NCBI GenBank assembly: GCA_031424015.1
Contig: JANPGR010000024.1
Location: 1-9,574, forward strand
Origin: JANPGR01 sp031424015
GTDB taxonomy: Bacteria; Patescibacteriota; Minisyncoccia; Phycocordibacterales; UBA1006
Length of the DNA stretch: 9,574 bases
Direction: 5' to 3'
Shown: positions 3,543 through 9,574 of the stretch, in pieces
Layout: each line of letters starts with the position of its first letter
Position numbering within the stretch: position 1 is the first letter of the stretch
Made by a program: the position numbers and the translations under genes
Notes under the pieces: model-generated
What the model was told of the DNA's origin: nothing
The model's database searches: none
Seen by the model: only the letters and a program-made list of their open reading frames with translations

Positions 3543-6500
3543 ATGAAAAATTTGAGCAAAAAAACAAAAATCGGACTCCTGGTCGCAGTCCTCGCTTTCT
3601 GTATAGGAGGTGGGTTGATAGCGCAGAAAACTCTAAAATCTAAGAAATTAGAACCGTTTGTAATCGAAAAACCTAATGAAAAATTGGTTTATTACTCAAA
3701 AAGTAATTACATATTTAGTTTTCAAGCAGGTCAGAATCAAGAACGATATGTTTTGGTGGAAAAAAATGGCGTGTATTCTTCGGGTAATACGGGAGACGAA
3801 AATGCGGTTTCTGTTTATAGAAAAACAGAAAGTATGCCGTATGTAGTAATGTACGATGATTTAAAAGGCCCAGTAAATTGGAGTTTGCGTAACAAAAATA
3901 CCTCAGAGGTTATTTTAGAAAAAGATGAATTAGTAAGTATCGTTAATCGAGACCTGAAATCAGTTTATCTTTTTGGAGTTAGTTCTGACGAAACAACTTT
4001 AATAGGTATCGCGGACGAAGAAATGGCATATAGTCATAATAATTATGCTGTTAACCCTGTCTTGTTTACATTTAATCTAAAATCAAAAAAGATTACAGTA
4101 TTAAATTCAGAAATAAAAAAATCTCTGAATGGACCTGCCTTTGATCGTGATAGAAATCAATTGATATACCCAGTAGCAGGTGTGTACCCTGTTGATGTAA
4201 TTGAACACCGAAGTCGTGCTGTAGGAATTATGGCAACTGACATTTTTTCTGGTAAAAGTACTTTGATATATAGGACGCCTCCAGATAAGGATATTTTTCC
4301 TTTGAATGGTTATGGTGTTGAAATCTCAAAGCCTGTATCGCAAGATACAGGTTTTACTATTACTGGAAGAGAAAGTATTTTGGCTGTTGCTGTTAAATTC
4401 CCGTGGCCTGAGGGTAGAGAATATTGTGTCACAAGAGATGGTAGTGATGATACTCCTGGAAGTGGTGGAGTAGTTGGTTCTTGTAATTTTGGGTCACATT
4501 CTAATCCGTTTGTTTATGACTTTGACACTCCGAATGATAGAGATGAACCTGTTTCATCGCCAATCTATGGGAGAATAAGTTACAGCACGGGTGGTGGTTG
4601 CGGAAACGGGGTTGTGGTCAATAATGGCCTATATCAGGTCCGTCTTTGTCATAATAAATCGTATTGTGTAAAAGAGGGAGATATTGTGAATCAGGGCGAT
4701 ATAATTGCGATTGAAGGAACGACAGGAGTTTCTAATGGTGACCATATTCACTTTGAATATGAAGAAAGAATTTCGACTAACTCAGAGTGGTTACCAAAAC
4801 AACCTCTGTTTGAGGATTGTAATTGCGAGCCGCGTATTAGTTATAAATATACGTCAAAAAATGTTATTGGGAAAAATTATTGTAGTGTTCCGGGTAATTG
4901 TATTGCAGACTCCTACAACTCCCTCAAATCCGCCCTCGACCTAAATCTCGGCAATGGAGGTAGTACTCGCAAGACTGACTGCCTCAGTGGTAGTGACAAG
5001 GCAGATTACTTTGCTGTCATCCCAACCAATCGTACGAAGTACGGGAGGATAAATGCAACCGTAATCTTTAGCGATGTGCGTCTCGGCGCCACCGCAGAGG
5101 TGAGTTTACGCAACAAGAGTGGAAATGTGTTGGCAACAGGCAGGTCTGACGGCGCCGGAGGGATAGTAATAAATTATTGTACTCAAGCTACAAGATCTTT
5201 CACACTGTGTAATCAATGTGACAAGATGTATGTGGTCGTGCAATACAACAGTGGTACAAGGTTTAGTGGTAATGTATCAGCTCTCCAGTATAGCTTGGAT
5301 GTATCATATACAATCGGAGCTTGTAATTCAGGGTTTGTCAGTAATGACAGCACTCGGACACTACAAACCCGTGGGGATATGGCTGTCACATTCGTACCCG
5401 CAGGACCTGTGTGTCCGGGTACTCTCGTGACTGGTCGTATCAGTGGTGGTGATAGCGAATATTATGTACAGGAAGACCGTAGCGATATTCAAATTAGCCC
5501 ACTGACACAGGTAATTCGGAATAGTGAGACATTTACATTCATTATGCCAAGTAGTGGTGATATCACATTCTCAATCGCTCCGATATCACCTACTCCGTGT
5601 GAGAGTGATATTAGCAGTACTGATTTTGTAGTAAAAACGACGAACACGAATTGTAATATTCCAGGCACTCAAAACGATTTCCGTTTTGGCAATGAAAGTT
5701 CAAACCCTAATGTCGGAAGCTGGGCATGGTTCCAATGTAGATATCTGAACAACCTCTATGGAGGACGTCAGATATCGATGTCGGTAAACATCGAAGATGG
5801 GTTGGATTCCAGAGCAACACATGCACCAGGTTCATACCAAATCCGCTGGGAGTTCGTAAATCCTAACACGGGAGAGCAGGCTCTCCTCGGAGTCACTCCT
5901 GGCGTGGGTAAGGCACTGAATCAATATCAGAGTGAACAAATATTTACTACAAGCCCGGACCTCCGGGCTTTGGGTTGGGATAATTATCCCTATGTTCTGC
6001 TACGTATCACTATCATTTCCAATTCTGACATTAACCAGAACAATAATGTAGTAGAGATACCAATAGGCGACACCCAAGGCTCAGGTCAAGGTGACCCAAG
6101 GGTAGTTTCTACAAAAATTGTTAGTGCCGATACATTGGATATTACCAAATCCTACAGTAGTGACGTATTACGAGTTACCACCGACCGTTGGCACGTAAGT
6201 GTCCCCGGACAGTGGATGTGGTTAAAATCTACCTTCACATTACCTGGCGACACAGTACCAACAACGATCATTGCGAAAAACAAAGATCGTTTTGGTTACG
6301 ACAGTCCACGGTTCACACCATGGATTGATGGTTCCAGATCACCTATTAGTATTGGGATTCTAATTCCGATGCCACCGACAATGCCTGCGGATAGTACAAT
6401 GACCCTGGAATTCAATTTGGACTACGACGATATGTGTCGGAGTGAAGTTGAAGGGAACAATGTAATTATACAGAAGGTGAGATTGAAGGGTCCAGTGGTG

Positions 6501-7688
6501 GTAGCCCCAGATTATGTTTTTGTAAATAATTTTGGGTTGAATAGAGACCTGCCTGGCAAAGAATGCGGAGTAGGTCAGCCAGGATCAATACGGGTAAAGA
6601 ACCAAGGTGGTTCTGCAAGAAGCTCTTGTCACATAATGATGACTTTCGAATTCGAAGGGAGAAAATATGTGGTAGGTGATACGGTTATCCCGCCAATTTC
6701 TGCAGGGCAAACAGTGGAGATAGATATGAGATCATCCAGAGATTTTAATAGGTATCCGGATTTTTCTTGTAGAAACGTAGATAGTCTACTGTACGGAGAA
6801 ACAAGATTAGTGATAGATCCTGAGAAAGTGTTGGGTGAAGTGAACACTGAAAACAATACTCAGACAGGAAAAAATTTGATAGGGGTTAAGCCTGCAAGCG
6901 CAAAACTAATACTGCCTGATGTTGTATATGTAGGTGATACGGTAAATTTTACCAGAGACTATACATCGCCATTTTGTGGGACAAGGGTGCAAACGACATC
7001 TACTGTGTTACAAGACTCGTTTTGGAGTGTTGTTGATAGTAGAAATTTCTACATTGGTAGTCGAACCGTATTCAAAACCCCTGGAGTACGAATAGTGCGT
7101 TTTTCAATTAATGAAAATACGAGTGGTTGCCCGATTTGGACCGCATCTGATACTGAAAAGGTAGTAGTGTTATCCAGAGTGATTATACCTACCTGCACCA
7201 CTCCAAAACCAAAAGTAACCATATCCTACGCGAATAGGAATGTGGTGCCTTGTATTGGTACGGTGTTTGTAGAAAAGATTGGGAGTGATACGGTGAGGTT
7301 GTTGATACCGAGTACGAACCTATCGATTCCTTTTACCACTAACGTATCATTCAAACTCCCAGCAGGGCAATATGATGCAAGTGTGAAAGTGTGTGACAGT
7401 GTATATCGGTACAAGCTGGTAATAGATTGTAGTGCTACAAAAATACAAGAAGAGAAAGAAATACAATTACAGGTATCACCAAACCCAACAAATCAAAACA
7501 TAACTATCAGTTCTTTAGAAATGGGGATGGTAGAAGTGTATGACGTGCTAGGAAGATTGGTAATACAAAGAGAAAAGAAAGAAAATGAAATACAAGTTCA
7601 AATGAATATTCCCAACGGAACCTATATTGTTGTTTTGAAAACAAAGGAAGGGAGAATGGGAATGAGAAAAGTTGTGAAGATTGAATAA
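3543..7688 (+). CDS. Exported M23 endopeptidase with adhesin-like repeats and type IX-like C-terminal domain (1381 aa)
   Basis: Residues 1-28 are a signal sequence or anchor (KKTK, then a hydrophobic stretch 10-27). Residues 40-280 are a beta-rich region of unknown fold. Residues 283-425 are an M23/LytM domain with every active-site residue visible: zinc ligands H319 and D326 (SHSNPFVYDFD), H370 (RLCH), and H401/H403 (HIHFE). It should cleave peptide cross-bridges of peptidoglycan. Residues 460-592 resemble a PPC-type beta domain (GSDKADYF). Residues 710-1115 hold about three CARDB-like modules ending NNVVEI, NNVIIQ and ENNTQT. Residues 1120-1212 are PKD-like. Residues 1309-1381 match the type A sorting domain of type IX secretion (SPNPTNQNITIS, EVYDVLGRLV, IPNGTYIVVLKT, KVVKIE). 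Cysteines are frequent, as in exported disulfide-bonded proteins. LAFC (17-20) is not a good lipobox. Base composition changes sharply near 4910. Confidence 0.88.
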   Translation: MKNLSKKTKIGLLVAVLAFCIGGGLIAQKTLKSKKLEPFVIEKPNEKLVYYSKSNYIFSFQAGQNQERYVLVEKNGVYSSGNTGDENAVSVYRKTESMPYVVMYDDLKGPVNWSLRNKNTSEVILEKDELVSIVNRDLKSVYLFGVSSDETTLIGIADEEMAYSHNNYAVNPVLFTFNLKSKKITVLNSEIKKSLNGPAFDRDRNQLIYPVAGVYPVDVIEHRSRAVGIMATDIFSGKSTLIYRTPPDKDIFPLNGYGVEISKPVSQDTGFTITGRESILAVAVKFPWPEGREYCVTRDGSDDTPGSGGVVGSCNFGSHSNPFVYDFDTPNDRDEPVSSPIYGRISYSTGGGCGNGVVVNNGLYQVRLCHNKSYCVKEGDIVNQGDIIAIEGTTGVSNGDHIHFEYEERISTNSEWLPKQPLFEDCNCEPRISYKYTSKNVIGKNYCSVPGNCIADSYNSLKSALDLNLGNGGSTRKTDCLSGSDKADYFAVIPTNRTKYGRINATVIFSDVRLGATAEVSLRNKSGNVLATGRSDGAGGIVINYCTQATRSFTLCNQCDKMYVVVQYNSGTRFSGNVSALQYSLDVSYTIGACNSGFVSNDSTRTLQTRGDMAVTFVPAGPVCPGTLVTGRISGGDSEYYVQEDRSDIQISPLTQVIRNSETFTFIMPSSGDITFSIAPISPTPCESDISSTDFVVKTTNTNCNIPGTQNDFRFGNESSNPNVGSWAWFQCRYLNNLYGGRQISMSVNIEDGLDSRATHAPGSYQIRWEFVNPNTGEQALLGVTPGVGKALNQYQSEQIFTTSPDLRALGWDNYPYVLLRITIISNSDINQNNNVVEIPIGDTQGSGQGDPRVVSTKIVSADTLDITKSYSSDVLRVTTDRWHVSVPGQWMWLKSTFTLPGDTVPTTIIAKNKDRFGYDSPRFTPWIDGSRSPISIGILIPMPPTMPADSTMTLEFNLDYDDMCRSEVEGNNVIIQKVRLKGPVVVAPDYVFVNNFGLNRDLPGKECGVGQPGSIRVKNQGGSARSSCHIMMTFEFEGRKYVVGDTVIPPISAGQTVEIDMRSSRDFNRYPDFSCRNVDSLLYGETRLVIDPEKVLGEVNTENNTQTGKNLIGVKPASAKLILPDVVYVGDTVNFTRDYTSPFCGTRVQTTSTVLQDSFWSVVDSRNFYIGSRTVFKTPGVRIVRFSINENTSGCPIWTASDTEKVVVLSRVIIPTCTTPKPKVTISYANRNVVPCIGTVFVEKIGSDTVRLLIPSTNLSIPFTTNVSFKLPAGQYDASVKVCDSVYRYKLVIDCSATKIQEEKEIQLQVSPNPTNQNITISSLEMGMVEVYDVLGRLVIQREKKENEIQVQMNIPNGTYIVVLKTKEGRMGMRKVVKIE
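4328..4355 (+). other. Terminator-like hairpin inside the M23 gene
   Basis: AAAGCCTGTATC (4328-4339) pairs with GATACAGGTTTT (4344-4355) over 12 bp with one G-T, around GCAA, ending in TTTT. It encodes residues of the linker just before the M23 domain. CCTGTATCGCA is shared with 3299-3309. Confidence 0.35.
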
Positions 7689-7691
7689 ATG

Positions 7692-7721
7692 TTTGCCGTT
7701 TTGCGAAAGCAAAACGGCAAA
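7692..7721. repeat. Perfect hairpin directly after the M23 gene
   Basis: TTTGCCGTTTTGC (7692-7704) pairs perfectly over 13 bp with GCAAAACGGCAAA (7709-7721) around a GAAA (GNRA) tetraloop, 3 nt after the stop codon. No T run follows, so it may protect the 3' end or act together with the terminator downstream. Confidence 0.7.
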
Positions 7722-7784
7722 TAAAACATACAAGGAAAAAGATTGAAAAATTCCTGAATTTGTGACCGTTGTCGTGATTTAGGT

Positions 7785-7819
7785 AAACCCTACTGGCAAG
7801 TTGTTCAGTAGGGTTTTTT
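7785..7819 (+). terminator. Intrinsic terminator of the M23 gene
   Basis: AAACCCTACTG (7785-7795) pairs perfectly with CAGTAGGGTTT (7806-7816) around a 10-nt loop, with six T at 7814-7819. It separates the M23 transcript from ftsEX. Confidence 0.85.
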
Positions 7820-7856
7820 GATACCCCTCCAATCCACAGGGTACTAGTGATATTTG

Positions 7857-7865
7857 TGGTATACT
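7857..7865 (+). promoter_or_regulatory. ftsEX promoter, TGn-extended -10
   Basis: TGG precedes TATACT (7860-7865). There is no recognisable -35 at 17 bp, which an extended -10 can tolerate. The predicted start at about 7872 leaves only 3-4 nt before the ATG. Confidence 0.5.
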
Positions 7866-7875
7866 AAATTGGTAT

Positions 7876-8547
7876 ATGTCTCAACCTAATATTGTGACAC
7901 TCAACAATGTATCCTACTCATATCCTAATGGGGTTGTAGCATTGTCTCATGTTGTAACCCAGATTCCTACTGGTTCGTGTGTTTTGGTGACAGGTCATTC
8001 TGGTGCGGGTAAAACTACATTGCTCAAAATGATTCGTGGTGATCTGCGTCCAACTGAGGGTGAGGTGGCTATCCATGGATTTTCATTGGCAGGATTTTCT
8101 GCTGACGATGCCCTCCTCCTAAAACAATCCACAGGCTATATAGAGCAGGATACCCAATTCCTCGGCACGATGACTGTTCACGAAAACCTCACGTTTTTTG
8201 CTGAAATGAATAATTTTCCTGTACCCGATATCGATAGACTTCTCGAGAGGGTGAATTTGTTGTACGCTCGCAACCATTTACCGAGCGAACTCTCTCGTGG
8301 GCAGAGGCAAATACTCCAAACGCTCCGAGCTGTTATGCACAAACCATTTCTCCTCATTGCTGATGAGCCTATCGCACATCTGGATGAGGTGTATGTTGCG
8401 ACTATTGTAACCCTTTTCCGCGAACTCCAATCAGCAGGCACAACTCTCGTGATAGCTACACATCGTACAGATCCTTTTCTCTCATTTCCTCGTAGGTGCG
8501 CACTGGCACTCGACAAAGGCGTTTTAACTACCCAACATTTCACATAA
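7876..8547 (+). CDS. ftsE: Cell division ATP-binding protein FtsE (223 aa)
   Basis: FtsE is the cytoplasmic ABC ATPase of FtsEX, which uses ATP binding and hydrolysis to switch on peptidoglycan hydrolases at the septum. Walker A is GHSGAGKT (40-47), the FtsE form. The Q-loop glutamine is Q91 (YIEQD). The signature is LSRGQ (139-143), Walker B FLLIADEP (158-165) with catalytic E164, the D-loop AHLD (167-170) and the switch histidine H196 (ATH). The usual LSGGQ has an Arg as third residue here, which is atypical. Length is normal for FtsE. The ATG at 7876 follows a TGn-extended -10 almost directly. The pairing with ftsX, 4 bp downstream, makes FtsE rather than another LolD/MacB-type ATPase the secure call. 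Confidence 0.92.
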   Translation: MSQPNIVTLNNVSYSYPNGVVALSHVVTQIPTGSCVLVTGHSGAGKTTLLKMIRGDLRPTEGEVAIHGFSLAGFSADDALLLKQSTGYIEQDTQFLGTMTVHENLTFFAEMNNFPVPDIDRLLERVNLLYARNHLPSELSRGQRQILQTLRAVMHKPFLLIADEPIAHLDEVYVATIVTLFRELQSAGTTLVIATHRTDPFLSFPRRCALALDKGVLTTQHFT

Positions 8548-8551
8548 TTAT

Positions 8552-9475
8552 ATGAGTAGACTATTTTTTATTCAAAATCTTCGATTAGGAATTCGATCCT
8601 TTCTCAGGAACGGAGTTGCTGTGTTTCTGGCTATTGTTGCGATTATTTGTATTCAAGGGATCCTGCTCGCAGGATTATTCGGAAAAGTGTTGTTCCAGTA
8701 TGGAATACACGCACTCGAAAAACGCGTAGATGTCAGACTCTCCCTGGTCAATTCTGCTACCGAATCACAACGCGCATCCCTCGTTGAAAAGCTCCAAACC
8801 CTGCCACATATTACAGAAATCAGATCAGTTTCTGCAACCGCTATTTACAATGAATTCCAGTCCAGGCATGCCACTGACTTTTTAACTCTCCAAGCACTAA
8901 AAGAACTCAATGGAAATCCTTTTGGAACAGAGCTCGTCATTCGGCTCGATTCTCCTTCGTCTCAGGCTGAATTTATCAATCAGCTCAAAGACACAGAGAC
9001 TCTCTCTGCAGAACAGCAATCAGTTATAGAAGACGTTGATGCTATTCATAATGATATTCTCGTTTCTCGCCTTCAGTCATTCAAGGACACAGCTATCAAA
9101 GTTGGAGGTGCGACGTCCCTCCTTGTATTTGTTGTTGTATTCCTTATACTCTCTGTTGTTTCTAGAATGTTCCTCAATGAATACGCAGTAGATATCGCAG
9201 TAATGAGGACCTATGGAGTTGGAGAGGGATACATTGGGGGTTGGTTGTCCGCGACATATACAATATGTGTAATTGTTGCTTCTGTTATTACACTCCTTGG
9301 CGGGTCGCTCTTGATGGGACAGTTTGACAATTTTGTCGGTTCACTCGGTGCAGGGGCGATGGTACAGAATTGGTATCAATCGAATCTGTTGTATATTACT
9401 GGATTCGTGGTGTTTACCTCGCTGTGTATTATTCACCTTATGGTTATGGTGTTCTTGCACAAGAAAAAGAAATAA
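8552..9475 (+). CDS. ftsX: Cell division membrane protein FtsX (307 aa)
   Basis: FtsX is the membrane subunit of FtsEX; its large extracytoplasmic loop contacts the hydrolase or its activator. Spans lie at about residues 21-43, 184-206, 232-256 and 280-302, the 4-TM FtsX topology. The loop at 45-180 contains the family pattern LEKRVDVRLSL (55-65) and LQALKELNGNPFGTELVIRL (113-132), close to the usual ENPxPAS segment. EYAVDIAVMRTYGV (210-223) after the second span is the conserved coupling region. It starts 4 bp after the ftsE stop with no Shine-Dalgarno sequence, so translational coupling is likely. No hydrolase partner gene follows directly in the operon within this window. Confidence 0.92.
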   Translation: MSRLFFIQNLRLGIRSFLRNGVAVFLAIVAIICIQGILLAGLFGKVLFQYGIHALEKRVDVRLSLVNSATESQRASLVEKLQTLPHITEIRSVSATAIYNEFQSRHATDFLTLQALKELNGNPFGTELVIRLDSPSSQAEFINQLKDTETLSAEQQSVIEDVDAIHNDILVSRLQSFKDTAIKVGGATSLLVFVVVFLILSVVSRMFLNEYAVDIAVMRTYGVGEGYIGGWLSATYTICVIVASVITLLGGSLLMGQFDNFVGSLGAGAMVQNWYQSNLLYITGFVVFTSLCIIHLMVMVFLHKKKK

Positions 9476-9489
9476 AAACTATTGTTTTT
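9474..9489. terminator. Weak A/T hairpin after ftsX
   Basis: AAAAAC (9474-9479) pairs with GTTTTT (9484-9489) around TATT. It has one G-C pair only. It could be a weak bidirectional terminator between ftsX and a convergent gene. T-rich sequence follows at 9499-9505. Confidence 0.25.
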
Positions 9490-9517
9490 GAGCTGGTATT
9501 TTTTTGTGGCAGAAACT

Positions 9518-9574
9518 TCACGCGGCGCCGGTTTCCACGTGCGCCGCCAGTACATAACCTTGCCCGCGCACGGT
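9518..9574 (-). CDS. Possible 3' end of a convergent gene (partial)
   Basis: The minus strand from the window edge reads TVRGQGYVLAAHVETGAA and stops at TGA (9520-9518). The region is much richer in G+C than its surroundings. The YVLAAHVE pattern recalls the C-terminal part of type IV pilins or pseudopilins, but 18 residues do not allow a family call. The plus strand is also open here (GTG at 9506). A real gene would use UGA as stop, consistent with RF2 being present. Confidence 0.3.
   Translation of the reverse strand, partial: TVRGQGYVLAAHVETGAA

Noticed and set aside
5951..5970. Hairpin AAGCCCGG/CCGGGCTT in the M23 gene
   Set aside because: A short GC-rich stem in coding sequence with no T run and no copy elsewhere in the window.
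6646..6657. 12-bp palindrome TTCGAATTCGAA inside the M23 gene
   Set aside because: It encodes an ordinary FEFE stretch and has no partner structure. Probably chance.
9506..9574. Plus-strand GTG frame after ftsX reading VAETSRGAGF
   Set aside because: Only 23 codons are visible and there is no initiation signal except a T run. The minus-strand alternative reads at least as well.

Overview
The window most resembles a Patescibacteria (Candidate Phyla Radiation) chromosome. The reasons are short ftsE and ftsX genes, a shortened release factor 2, tRNA genes without encoded CCA, a tiny lysine-rich DNA-binding protein and AT-rich sequence. No gene has a Shine-Dalgarno sequence at a usual distance. 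The sigma70-like TATACT/TTGnnn promoters argue against Bacteroidota, even though the largest protein ends in a domain like the Bacteroidota type IX secretion sorting signal. RF2 keeps its SPF motif, so UGA should be a stop codon here; this argues against the UGA=Gly lineages (Absconditabacteria/Gracilibacteria). The lineage call is an inference.

Layout. 122-748 (+) encodes an unrecognised multi-pass membrane protein, separated by a bidirectional terminator from two convergent tRNA-Thr genes (GGT and CGT anticodons, minus strand). About 465 bp without a convincing large gene follow, with a REP-like hairpin and a 14-bp perfect palindrome. Then come a 59-aa histone-H1-like protein (1538-1717) and a strong terminator. 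The interval 1783-2096 is a nested set of inverted repeats that would fold into a multi-branched junction. Its right arm supplies the -35 of the prfB promoter. prfB (RF2) starts at 2121 and appears leaderless.

3015-3343 is a second highly structured intergenic stretch, followed by a 42-aa single-span membrane microprotein (3344-3472). A 1381-aa exported protein (3543-7688) follows: signal sequence, N-terminal beta-rich region, complete M23 endopeptidase domain, PPC-like and CARDB-like adhesive domains, and a type IX-like C-terminal domain. Two hairpins that differ by a compensated base pair lie on either side of this locus. After a terminator, ftsE-ftsX form a two-gene operon. At the right edge a minus-strand reading frame may be the 3' end of the next gene.

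How the genes relate. FtsEX is the ABC-type complex that controls peptidoglycan hydrolases at division. The M23 protein is a plausible wall- or surface-acting hydrolase close by, but it has its own promoter and terminator, so a direct link is not shown. Several genes (prfB, the M23 gene, ftsE) have a TGn-extended -10 element ending 6-10 nt before the ATG, which points to leaderless or near-leaderless mRNAs. The main candidates for something undescribed are the 1783-2096 folded element and the M23/adhesin/sorting-domain protein with its flanking hairpins and microprotein.
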